NCBI GenBank assembly: GCA_947506075.1
Contig: CANNNN010000026.1
Location: 1-13,764, forward strand
Length of the DNA: 13,764 nucleotides
Direction of reading: 5' to 3'
Origin: Methylococcaceae bacterium
GTDB lineage: Bacteria; Pseudomonadota; Gammaproteobacteria; Methylococcales; Methylomonadaceae
The notes under the pieces are model-generated. The model saw only the letters and a program-made list of their open reading frames with translations. It did not search any database and was not told where the DNA came from. This document shows positions 7,277 through 13,764 of the stretch, piece after piece (position 1 is the first letter of the stretch; each line of letters starts with the position of its first letter). Both the position numbers and the translations under genes were made by a program.

Positions 7277-8393
7277 GTTCCGAGCCTGGCGATTGAAGTT
7301 TTAAGTGTCTGCGACTCTTATCTTTAACCTGACCTACCAACTGTCCGCAGGCCGCATCAATATCTTCACCACGCGTTTTCCTGACCGTAGTCACGATGCC
7401 CGCGTCATTTAATACTGTTTTAAAACGGTTGATCGCTTCTTTGCTGGAACAACGGTAAGACGAGTTGGGAAACGGGTTAAACGGTATCAAATTAATTTTT
7501 GACGGCACCGTTTTTAGTAATTTAATCAGCCCTCTCGCATCCTGCAGCGAGTCGTTAATGCCATCCAGCATTACGTATTCAAACGTGACCGTACGTCGGG
7601 GCGCTATTTTGGCGTTATCCCGACAGGCCTCCATTAATTCCTTTAATGGGTATTTTTTATTAATAGGGACCAGCTCATCCCTTAATTCATCGGTCACCGC
7701 ATGTAAGGATACCGCAAGACTGACATCGCAGACCTGGGATAAGCGATACATGGCCGGCACTACGCCCGACGTGCTGACGGTCACCCGGCGTTTGGACAAA
7801 CCGAACGTGAAATCGTCCATCATCAGGTTCATTGCCGCGACGCTGTTGTCAAAATTAAGCAGAGGTTCGCCCATACCCATCATGACCACATTGGTAATTC
7901 TTTTTTCTGTACCTAAGCGATTTTGCGCAACAATGACCTGGCCGATAATTTCTGCGGTGGTCAGGTTGCGATTAAAACCCTGTTGGGCAGTCGAACAAAA
8001 CGTGCAAGCCAGCGCACAGCCGATTTGCGACGAGACGCATAAAGTGCCGCGTCCCTCTTCAGGAATAAACACCGTTTCTATCCGGTTACCGCAACTGGTT
8101 TGTACGACCCATTTACGAGTGCCGTCGCTTGCGATCTTTTCAAACACAATCTCCGGCGTTTCTATCACGCAGTTTTCAGCGAGATAAGCGCGCAACGACT
8201 TGCTCATGTCGGTCATCAGATTGAAGTCTTCGACGCCTTCCTGATAGATCCATTTAAGCAATTGGGTAGCCCGAAACGGTTTTTCACCCAAGCCGACAAA
8301 AAAAGCCGCAAGGCCTTTCCTGTCGAGATCAAGTAGGTTAATCCGCTTGGGATTAACCGATGTCAAATTAACGGGTTCTAGCACAGATTTCAT
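7266..8393 (-). CDS. rlmN: Dual-specificity 23S rRNA/tRNA adenine-C2 methyltransferase RlmN
   Basis: Radical-SAM enzyme that methylates C2 of A2503 in 23S rRNA and A37 in several tRNAs. From the chosen start the protein is 375 residues, close to E. coli RlmN. The [4Fe-4S] ligands are Cys126, Cys130 and Cys133 in GCALACTFCSTAQQGFNRN. The catalytic cysteines are Cys119 (TLCVSSQ) and the methyl-carrying Cys349 (DIDAACGQL). The SAM-binding GEPLLN lies at about 175-180. The frame is open further upstream, to 8480, but that would bury 113 bp in ndk and add a non-family N-terminus. The ATG at 8393-8391 leaves a 26-bp overlap with ndk and leads into the conserved INLLDL segment; no good ribosome binding site precedes it, so coupling to ndk translation is likely. 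It overlaps pilW by 11 bp. Confidence 0.95.
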   Translation of the reverse strand: MKSVLEPVNLTSVNPKRINLLDLDRKGLAAFFVGLGEKPFRATQLLKWIYQEGVEDFNLMTDMSKSLRAYLAENCVIETPEIVFEKIASDGTRKWVVQTSCGNRIETVFIPEEGRGTLCVSSQIGCALACTFCSTAQQGFNRNLTTAEIIGQVIVAQNRLGTEKRITNVVMMGMGEPLLNFDNSVAAMNLMMDDFTFGLSKRRVTVSTSGVVPAMYRLSQVCDVSLAVSLHAVTDELRDELVPINKKYPLKELMEACRDNAKIAPRRTVTFEYVMLDGINDSLQDARGLIKLLKTVPSKINLIPFNPFPNSSYRCSSKEAINRFKTVLNDAGIVTTVRKTRGEDIDAACGQLVGQVKDKSRRHLKLQSPGSERAA

Positions 8394-8799
8394 TAGCCGA
8401 GAAAAAGAAAGCAATTTCCCTTGCTGCAGTTTCAACCGCATCCGAACCGTGTACAGCATTTTCATCGATGCTGGCTGCAAAATCAGCGCGGATAGTTCCT
8501 GCCGCCGCTTCTTTAGGGTTAGTAGCGCCCATGATGTCGCGATGTTTCAGTACCGCGTTTTCGCCTTCCAGCACTTGCATGATCACAGGACCTGAAATCA
8601 TGAATGACACCAAATCATTAAAGAAACCGCGTTCGCTGTGTTCTGCGTAAAAACCTTCGGCTTGCTCTTTAGTCAAATGCAACATCTTTGCCGCAACGAT
8701 TTTCAGGTCATTTTTTTCAAAACGGCTGTAAATTTCGCCGATGACATTTTTAGCTACTGCATCAGGTTTAATGATTGAGAAAGTACGTTCTATTGCCAT
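8368..8799 (-). CDS. ndk: Nucleoside-diphosphate kinase
   Basis: Transfers the gamma phosphate of ATP to NDPs and dNDPs through a phosphohistidine, balancing nucleotide pools. At 143 residues it is the standard bacterial length. All active-site residues sit at the canonical positions: Lys11 in IIKPDA, Tyr51, Phe59 or Phe60, Arg87 in KHRDIMGATNP, Arg104, Asn114, and the phosphorylated His117 in NAVHGSDA. The ATG is preceded on the minus strand by GGAG about 10 nt upstream. A near-consensus promoter lies in the 81-bp gap after secF, making ndk the probable first gene of the ndk-rlmN-pilW-hisS-yfgM-bamB-der run. Its C-terminus overlaps the rlmN start. Confidence 0.98.
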   Translation of the reverse strand: MAIERTFSIIKPDAVAKNVIGEIYSRFEKNDLKIVAAKMLHLTKEQAEGFYAEHSERGFFNDLVSFMISGPVIMQVLEGENAVLKHRDIMGATNPKEAAAGTIRADFAASIDENAVHGSDAVETAAREIAFFFSANEICARTR

Positions 8800-8842
8800 G
8801 CGTGTAAAACTCCAAAGTGTGAAAAATTTTTATAAGTAGTCG

Positions 8843-8872
8843 ATTATACCCGATCGGCCGCTGTATTTTTAA
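8843..8872 (-). promoter_or_regulatory. Predicted sigma-70 promoter for ndk and the downstream genes
   Basis: On the minus strand a perfect -10 TATAAT (8848-8843) is preceded, with an 18-bp spacer, by TTAAAA (8872-8867), a 4/6 match to the -35 consensus. It lies about 45 bp upstream of the ndk ATG, in the gap after secF. Read by eye; no start site is known. Confidence 0.55.
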
Positions 8873-8880
8873 AAACCTGA

Positions 8881-9807
8881 TTAAGGCCGGCCATCCAGCT
8901 CCGCGCCTTCTTTTACTGGTATCATCAAATCCTCGGGACTGATGCCCAGCATCAGCGCCATCGGACTGGCGATAAAAATAGAGGAATACGTGCCAAAAAA
9001 GACCCCGAATAGCAGTACGATCGAAAAGTTATGTATCACTTCGCCGCCCAGAAAAAACAACGAAACCAGTACCAGAATTACCGTCAACGAAGTCATGATG
9101 GTCCGGCTCAACGTAACATTAACCGAAATATTCATGATTTCTTCTGTCGATTTATTTCTTAATTCTCGAAAGTTTTCCCGTATACGGTCATAAACAACAA
9201 TTGTGTCATTCAACGAATAACCGATCAAGGCAAGCACCGCCGCCAATACTGTCAAGTCAAATTCCAGACCTAAAACAGAGAACAAGCCCAGGGTAACGAC
9301 CACATCGTGAACCGTCGCCAGAACAGCACCGGCCGAGAATTTCCACTCAAAGCGCCAGGCGATATAAATCAAGATGCCTATCGTTGAATACAAAAGGGCC
9401 AAAAAGCCATCCTCTGCCAAATCGTCGCCAACTTGGGGACCGACATATTCAACACGACGCACACTGGCTGGTTCTGCGGTATTTTTGTTGATCGCCTCCA
9501 ATACTTTGGAACTTAGCTCGACATTACTGATCCCTTCTTGCGGTTTCAAGCGAATCAATACGTCTTTGGTCGTGCCGAAATTCTGTACTGTTGCATCGTT
9601 AAAACCTTGGGTATCCAGCGTGTTGCGCAACACGGTCAAATCGGCTGCTTTTTGATAGCCCACTTCAATTAGCGTTCCACCGGTAAAATCTATACCCATT
9701 TGCAAGCCGCGTACCGCCAGCGACCCCATCGCGATGATCATCAACACGCCGGAAAATATCAGCGCTATGTTGCGGTTACCTATAAAATTTATATTTGTTG
9801 TCTTCAT
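8881..9807 (-). CDS. secF: Protein translocase subunit SecF
   Basis: Inner-membrane partner of SecD that uses the proton gradient to help pull proteins through SecYEG. It has 308 residues. TM1 lies at about 13-33, followed by the signature GIDFTGGTLIEV (38-49) and a periplasmic P4-type domain to about 130. Five more membrane segments follow (about 134-152, 158-180, 184-205, 238-256, 262-285), giving the expected six. LNDTIVVYDRIREN at 199-212 is the conserved RND-like motif with acidic residues thought to take part in proton flow. The ATG is 142 bp downstream of secD, wider than usual, because the spacer holds a nested palindrome. No obvious intrinsic terminator separates it from ndk. Confidence 0.97.
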   Translation of the reverse strand: MKTTNINFIGNRNIALIFSGVLMIIAMGSLAVRGLQMGIDFTGGTLIEVGYQKAADLTVLRNTLDTQGFNDATVQNFGTTKDVLIRLKPQEGISNVELSSKVLEAINKNTAEPASVRRVEYVGPQVGDDLAEDGFLALLYSTIGILIYIAWRFEWKFSAGAVLATVHDVVVTLGLFSVLGLEFDLTVLAAVLALIGYSLNDTIVVYDRIRENFRELRNKSTEEIMNISVNVTLSRTIMTSLTVILVLVSLFFLGGEVIHNFSIVLLFGVFFGTYSSIFIASPMALMLGISPEDLMIPVKEGAELDGRP

Positions 9808-9835
9808 AGTTTAATCTTCTATATAAAAAGTACTC

Positions 9836-9951
9836 AGGTGATTCCCGAGAAAAAACAGTGTCCACGAAAATCACAAAAAAACCGAAAGCGTCGTGCTTTT
9901 CGTGTCTTTCGTGGACAATTCTTTCTGTGGATTCAATATTGGGAATTACCT
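9836..9951 (-). repeat. Nested palindromic repeat filling the secD-secF spacer
   Basis: Three layers of inverted repeats are stacked. The outer pair is AGGTGATTCCC (9836-9846) and GGGAATTACCT (9941-9951), matching at 10 of 11. A perfect 11-bp pair follows, TGTCCACGAAA (9859-9869) and TTTCGTGGACA (9907-9917). The innermost near-match is CGAAAGC/GCTTTTCG. The right outer arm runs into the secD stop codon TAG (9952-9950). The block would form a long hairpin in the secD-secF mRNA. The CACGAAA-type units look like an interspersed REP-like element. No target duplication is visible. Confidence 0.65.
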
Positions 9952-11797
9952 AAATGGATAATTTCTCAACCCGGCGGTTACCGTATACCCAGTTAATCAC
10001 CATCCGCGTACCGGTAATTGCGGTAAACATCGACGACAAAATCCCGATAATCAGGGTCACCGCAAAACCTTTAACAGAGCCTGTGCCATAAGCAAACAAG
10101 ACCACGGCAACCACCAGATTGGTAAAATGCGAATCCAGAATAGTGCCGAAGGCTTTGTCGTAGCCGGCAAAGATAGCTGATTGCGGCGTAACGCCATTCC
10201 TGAGCTCTTCCTTGATACGCTCAAAAATTAACACGTTTGCATCGACCGACATACCCACGGTCAGGATGATACCGGCAATACCCGGCAAGGTCAGCGTGGC
10301 CTGCAACATCGACAAAATGGCAACAACGATAACCACGTTAAACGCCAGCGCAAAGTTGGCTATCATGCCGAATAACTTGTAATAAACTGCCATGAACAAC
10401 ACGACCAAGGCAAAGCCGACCACAAAAGACAAGATACCCTTATCGATATTATCCTGGCCTAAGCTGGGACCCACGGTGCGTTCTTCAACAATCTCAACCG
10501 GTGCTGCCAGTGCTCCTGCCCTTAACAGTAATGACAGGGTTCGCGCCTCCTGAGGACTGTCCAAGCCAGTGGTCTGAAAGCGGTGACTGAAAACACCTTG
10601 GATAGTCGCGACATTGATAACTTTTTCGACTTTCTCTTTATGACGGACTTTTTGGCCGTTGACCAGCTTGGTTTCTGTCTTATATTCGATGAATACGACG
10701 GCCATAGGCTTGCCAATATTTGCCTGGGTCAGTTTACCCATTTTTGTGGCGCCGACTCCGTTCAAGGAAATATTCACCGAAGGTCTGCCGTCCTGATCCT
10801 GACCAGAAGATGAATCAACAATCTGATCGCCGGTAACAATAATCCGTCTATCCAGCAGGATAGGGTTGCCGTTACGTTCGGTATACAAGCGACTGCCGAC
10901 AGGCACATGACCAGCGACCGCTTGTTGCACGTCGTGTTCCACATCAACCAGACGATATTCCAACGTCGCCGTAGTACCCAGAATTTCCTTGGCGCGGGTC
11001 GTATCCTGCACGCCGGGCAACTGAATCACGATGCGGTTTTCACCTTGTTGCTGAATCACAGGCTCTGCAACCCCTAATTCGTTGACGCGATTACGCAAGG
11101 TGGTCATGTTTTGCGCGACAGCAAATTTTCTAATCTCACGCTCTTCTTTTTCAGACAGCTTCAACCAGACCTGATCCTGTTCTGCAGGTTCGGTGACATC
11201 CAGAACCCGGAAATCCTTACCCAGCAACGTCATCAGCGCAGGCTTATCATCCGCAGAATTCAGCTTAATCTTAATGTAGCCGTTATCTTTGGAAACCGAT
11301 TGATAACGGATTTTTTCGCCTCTTAACGCTAAGCGCACATCATCGTTATAACGTTCTTCGGCCTGTTTAACGGCCGCATCCATATCCACTTCCAGCAGAA
11401 AATGTACCCCGCCGCGCAAATCCAGACCCAGATACATCGCTTCCGCACCCAAAGACCTCAACCAAGTGGGTGTGGTAGGCGCCAGGTTTAACGCGACGTT
11501 ATAATCGTCACCCATTTTATCCCTGAGCAAATCCGCCGCTTTAAGCTGATCGTCGGCGCTATTAAACCGGGCCAAAACCAGGCCGTCTTTAAACTCAAAC
11601 GTCTTTACCTTAAATCCGGCAGATGTGATTTCAGACTCGATCTTATTTGCCTGTTCCTGCGCAAGCTTGGCAGGGTGTGTCGAGGACACCTGAACAGAAG
11701 GGTCGTCACCATATAAATTCGGCAACGCGTAAATAATCCCGACCGCAAAAACAATCAGGACCAATAGATTTTTCCAAAGTGGGAAATGATTTTGCAT
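9950..11797 (-). CDS. secD: Protein translocase subunit SecD
   Basis: Larger subunit of the SecDF motor of the Sec pathway, 615 residues, full length. TM1 is at about 10-28 (LLVLIVFAVGIIYALP). A large periplasmic region follows, with the P1 head and base and the SecD signature LGLDLRGGVHFLLEVD at 123-138. LRNRVNELGVAEPVIQQQG (about 234-252) and ALAAPVEIVEERTVGPSLG (about 429-447) are further family landmarks. Five C-terminal TM helices span about 453-605. Asp519 in SVDANVLIFERI is the conserved intramembrane acid needed for proton-driven work. The start ATG has a GGA at a suitable distance. It lies 87 bp downstream of yajC, and its stop codon is overlapped by the spacer palindrome. Confidence 0.98.
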   Translation of the reverse strand: MQNHFPLWKNLLVLIVFAVGIIYALPNLYGDDPSVQVSSTHPAKLAQEQANKIESEITSAGFKVKTFEFKDGLVLARFNSADDQLKAADLLRDKMGDDYNVALNLAPTTPTWLRSLGAEAMYLGLDLRGGVHFLLEVDMDAAVKQAEERYNDDVRLALRGEKIRYQSVSKDNGYIKIKLNSADDKPALMTLLGKDFRVLDVTEPAEQDQVWLKLSEKEEREIRKFAVAQNMTTLRNRVNELGVAEPVIQQQGENRIVIQLPGVQDTTRAKEILGTTATLEYRLVDVEHDVQQAVAGHVPVGSRLYTERNGNPILLDRRIIVTGDQIVDSSSGQDQDGRPSVNISLNGVGATKMGKLTQANIGKPMAVVFIEYKTETKLVNGQKVRHKEKVEKVINVATIQGVFSHRFQTTGLDSPQEARTLSLLLRAGALAAPVEIVEERTVGPSLGQDNIDKGILSFVVGFALVVLFMAVYYKLFGMIANFALAFNVVIVVAILSMLQATLTLPGIAGIILTVGMSVDANVLIFERIKEELRNGVTPQSAIFAGYDKAFGTILDSHFTNLVVAVVLFAYGTGSVKGFAVTLIIGILSSMFTAITGTRMVINWVYGNRRVEKLSI

Positions 11798-11884
11798 GTG
11801 TTATTCCAACAATTCAACGATGTAGTAGAAATACTGCCCACACCCATTCAGGCGCTATAGCTAGCATTTCTACGCGCTATGACA

Positions 11885-12235
11885 TTAAGCTTTAACTGGT
11901 TTTTTAGTTATCGCTTTATAAGTTCCTTTAGGCATCATGCTTTCAATGCTATGACGCTGTACTTGAATAAAAGTATTGTCGCAGATTTCAACCTTGACGA
12001 AATTATCATCCATATCAACGATCTTGCCCAAAATCCCACCCGAAGTAACTACTTCAGCACCTTTAGTCATCGCAGCGATCATTTCCTTTTTTTCTTTGGT
12101 GCGTTTGGATTGCGGACGCAAAAACAAAAAGTAAAAAAATACCAGTATGCCCAACGGAAACAACATACCTTCAATGCCGGGTGATTGGGCGGCGGGAGCA
12201 GCTGCGGCTACAGCATCAGAAATAAAAAAACTCAT
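11885..12235 (-). CDS. yajC: Sec translocon accessory protein YajC
   Basis: Small inner-membrane protein that associates with SecDF as an accessory of the SecYEG holotranslocon. The 116 residues comprise a short periplasmic Ala/Pro-rich N-terminus and a single membrane helix at about 24-40 (MLFPLGILVFFYFLFLRPQ). The basic segment SKRTKEKKEMIAAM follows, then a small cytosolic beta domain (KGAEVVTSGGILGKIVDM). The C-terminus is Lys-rich. RPQ and the VTSGG block are the family signature. A good ribosome binding site, GAGGA, lies five bases before the ATG. It is placed 55 bp after tgt and before secD, the standard order. Confidence 0.96.
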   Translation of the reverse strand: MSFFISDAVAAAAPAAQSPGIEGMLFPLGILVFFYFLFLRPQSKRTKEKKEMIAAMTKGAEVVTSGGILGKIVDMDDNFVKVEICDNTFIQVQRHSIESMMPKGTYKAITKKPVKA

Positions 12236-12290
12236 GGTTATCCTCGGTATTTATTATTAAAAAAAACAGGTGATTAAAAAAATTTTGCCA

Positions 12291-13406
12291 TTATGCCACA
12301 GTCGGAACGGCTTTTCCTCGTTGTTGATAGAATTGCCTGACAAAGATGTCCAGTTCCTGCTTTGCGATCGCATCGCGCAAACCCTGCATCAGCTCCAGGT
12401 AATAATACAGGTTATGTATGGTATTGAGCCTAGAACCCAGCATTTCCTTGCATTTATCCAGATGCCGTAAATAGGCCCTCGAATAATTCCGGCAGGTATA
12501 ACAAGCGCAGGCGTCGTCCAGCGGGCCGGTATCGAACTCATATTGACTGTTCCTGATTTTTACCACGCCGAAGGTGGTAAACAGGTGACCGTTACGCGCA
12601 TTGCGGGTCGGCATCACACAATCGAACATATCGATACCGCGCCTGACCGCCTCCACCAAATCTTCCGGCGTACCGACCCCCATTAAATAACGTGGTTTAT
12701 CGACCGGCATCTTGCCATGCACGACATCCAGCGTTGCCATCATTTCTTCTTTGGGTTCCCCGACCGACAAGCCGCCAATCGCATAACCGTCAAAACCAAT
12801 GTCCACCAGACCGGCTATCGACTCCTCGCGCAGATGCTCAAACATGCCGCCCTGCACGATGCCGAATAAAGCCGAGGCATTACCCTCGTGTGCCGCCTTA
12901 CTTCGCGCCGCCCAACGCAGCGATAAGCGCATCGAGTCGGCCGCCTCATGTACCGTCGCAGGATACGGCGTACATTCATCGAAGATCATCACGATGTCCG
13001 AACCCAAATCACGCTGCACCCGCATCGATTCTTCCGGCCCCATAAAAATGGCACTGCCGTTGATCGGCGATTTGAAAGTCACGCCTTTTTCGGTGATTTT
13101 TCTTAAGGCGCCCAGACTGAACACCTGAAAGCCGCCGGAATCGGTCAGGATCGGCTTGTCCCAATGCATGAAATCATGCAGGTCGCCGTGCGCCTTGACC
13201 ACCTCGGTGCCGGGACGCAGCATTAAATGAAAGGTATTGCCCAGAATAATTTGCGCGCCGATACCGGTCAGCTCATCGGGGGTCAGTGATTTAACCGTGC
13301 CATAGGTACCGACCGGCATAAAAATCGGCGTTTCCACGACGCCTCGAGCAAAGGTAAGCTGACCACGCCGCGCATGACCGTCGGTATTGAGTAATTTGAA
13401 GTTCAT
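12291..13406 (-). CDS. tgt: Queuine/preQ1 tRNA-guanine transglycosylase
   Basis: Exchanges G34 in the GUN anticodons of tRNA-Asp, -Asn, -His and -Tyr for preQ1 in queuosine synthesis. The protein is 371 residues, a TIM barrel of full length. Asp89 in LTDSGGFQVFSL and the nucleophile Asp262 in FDCVMPTRNARNG are both present. The zinc site is Cys300, Cys302, Cys305 (CACYTC) and His331 (TIHN). FGIVQGG and YAIGGLSVGEP supply the substrate pocket. The ATG has only a weak ribosome binding site. A likely promoter lies 28 bp upstream. It heads tgt-yajC-secD-secF; queA, its usual partner, is not in the 358 bp upstream. Confidence 0.98.
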   Translation of the reverse strand: MNFKLLNTDGHARRGQLTFARGVVETPIFMPVGTYGTVKSLTPDELTGIGAQIILGNTFHLMLRPGTEVVKAHGDLHDFMHWDKPILTDSGGFQVFSLGALRKITEKGVTFKSPINGSAIFMGPEESMRVQRDLGSDIVMIFDECTPYPATVHEAADSMRLSLRWAARSKAAHEGNASALFGIVQGGMFEHLREESIAGLVDIGFDGYAIGGLSVGEPKEEMMATLDVVHGKMPVDKPRYLMGVGTPEDLVEAVRRGIDMFDCVMPTRNARNGHLFTTFGVVKIRNSQYEFDTGPLDDACACYTCRNYSRAYLRHLDKCKEMLGSRLNTIHNLYYYLELMQGLRDAIAKQELDIFVRQFYQQRGKAVPTVA

Positions 13407-13434
13407 AGCTATTTGATGGTATTGAAGGCTGGGG

Positions 13435-13463
13435 ATTATCCCGGCTTTTTAAATCAATGTACA
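13435..13463 (-). promoter_or_regulatory. Predicted promoter for tgt-yajC-secD-secF
   Basis: On the minus strand TGTACA (13463-13458, 4/6 to -35) and GATAAT (13440-13435, 5/6 to -10) are separated by exactly 17 bp. The -10 ends 28 bp before the tgt ATG, leaving a very short leader. This would let tgt be expressed despite the inserted element upstream. Read by eye only. Confidence 0.45.
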
Positions 13464-13561
13464 TCTGGAGCATTAAAACAGTGTTTACTGGCGACTTCTT
13501 TATGGTTGCCCGACATTACCCTGTCCGAGGACAAGTCGAATGCACAAAACTTCGCCAAATT

Positions 13562-13737
13562 GGCTACCAACTAAGGCGGGACAGTTTAAGGTTAAACCGT
13601 TCGCTGAGCGGAGTCGAAGCGGACAACTCGCATCGCTTCGACTCCGCTCAGCGAACGGTCTCTTTTGATGTTTTATGATTAACTTAAGCCTATTGACGGT
13701 TAAGCCTTTTTGCTTGTCCCGTCTAAAGTTGGTAGCC
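13562..13737. mobile_element. 176-bp MITE-like element with terminal inverted repeats and target-site duplication
   Basis: Perfect 11-bp terminal inverted repeats, GGCTACCAACT (13562-13572) and AGTTGGTAGCC (13727-13737), bound the block. Similarity continues inward: CGGGACA (13577-13583) faces TGTCCCG (13715-13721), then AAGG-TTAAACCG faces a near-copy, for a total imperfect arm of about 40 bp. Directly outside, GCCAAATT occurs in the same orientation on both sides (13554-13561 and 13738-13745), an 8-bp target-site duplication. The identity can also be read as 10 bp with 10-bp termini. There is no transposase inside, so the element would depend on a full-length relative. The GG start and 8-bp duplication would suit an IS1- or IS1595-type transposase, but that assignment is inference. 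It sits about 155 bp upstream of tgt. Confidence 0.75.
13596..13659. repeat. Perfect 26-bp palindrome inside the MITE-like element
   Basis: The left arm 13596-13621 (starting ACCGTTCGCTGAGCGGAG) is exactly complementary to 13634-13659, with a 12-nt loop. The core GTTCGCTGAGCGGAGTCGAA is a sequence I recall as an interspersed palindrome in many bacterial genomes. It would form a very stable hairpin on either strand and could also stop transcription arriving from the right toward tgt, though no clear T-tract follows. Confidence 0.8.
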
Positions 13738-13764
13738 GCCAAATTGAAGCCTCAAAATATCGAG

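Noticed and set aside
8394..8480. Longer RlmN with 29 extra N-terminal residues
   Set aside because: The extension lies wholly inside ndk in another frame and does not resemble the family N-terminus.
11825..11880. Possible regulatory hairpin in the yajC-secD spacer (GTAGAAAT/ATTTCTAC, repeated GCGCTAT)
   Set aside because: Only an 8-bp stem with a 33-nt loop and two short repeats; too weak to call.
13500..13742. An 80-codon minus-strand ORF upstream of tgt
   Set aside because: It runs through the terminal repeats, palindrome and duplication of the mini-transposon; the peptide is a by-product of repeat DNA.
1..13764. CRISPR array, defence system or biosynthetic cluster
   Set aside because: No regularly spaced repeats and no genes of such systems; everything outside the left edge and the spacers is housekeeping.

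Overview
The window comes from a gammaproteobacterium of intermediate GC. The proteins and the order ndk-rlmN-pilW-hisS-yfgM-bamB-der fit that class, and a Methylococcales-like methanotroph is my best but unproven guess. Eleven complete housekeeping genes lie on the minus strand and read leftward: tgt, yajC, secD, secF, ndk, rlmN, pilW, hisS, yfgM, bamB, der. They are followed by tpx. A truncated, AT-richer tyrosine recombinase, also on the minus strand, occupies the left edge.

Left edge (1-932): the right-hand end of an integrated element. It holds an integrase cut off by the window, an operator- or arm-site-like repeat cluster just upstream of it, and a displaced 3' piece of a tRNA-Leu(CAG) gene. 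That piece lacks its 5' half and marks the element/chromosome junction. Positions 933-1130 show nothing recognisable.

Middle (1131-8872): tpx (thiol peroxidase), der (ribosome-assembly GTPase), bamB (outer-membrane assembly lipoprotein), yfgM (Sec-associated periplasmic chaperone partner), hisS (histidyl-tRNA synthetase), pilW/pilF (type IV pilotin-like TPR lipoprotein), rlmN (23S rRNA/tRNA A-methyltransferase) and ndk. Several neighbours overlap or nearly touch (yfgM/bamB as TAATG, rlmN/pilW by 11 bp, ndk/rlmN by about 26 bp), which suggests one transcript from a good TATAAT promoter upstream of ndk.

Right (8881-13764): secF, secD, yajC and tgt, the usual queuosine/Sec-accessory cluster, with a likely tgt promoter. 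Two of the repeats lie here. One is a nested palindrome in the secD-secF spacer. The other is a compact 176-bp element upstream of tgt with terminal inverted repeats, an 8-bp target-site duplication and a perfect 26-bp internal palindrome, which looks like a MITE. A third kind, degenerate purine-rich heptad repeats, occurs around bamB and der and appears to have contributed to the BamB N-terminus.

Functionally the region combines protein export and envelope biogenesis (SecDF, YajC, YfgM, BamB, PilW) with translation and RNA modification (Tgt, RlmN, HisS, Der). I found no sign of a new defence or biosynthetic system. The points worth a second look are the mobile-DNA traces and the compacted gene order.
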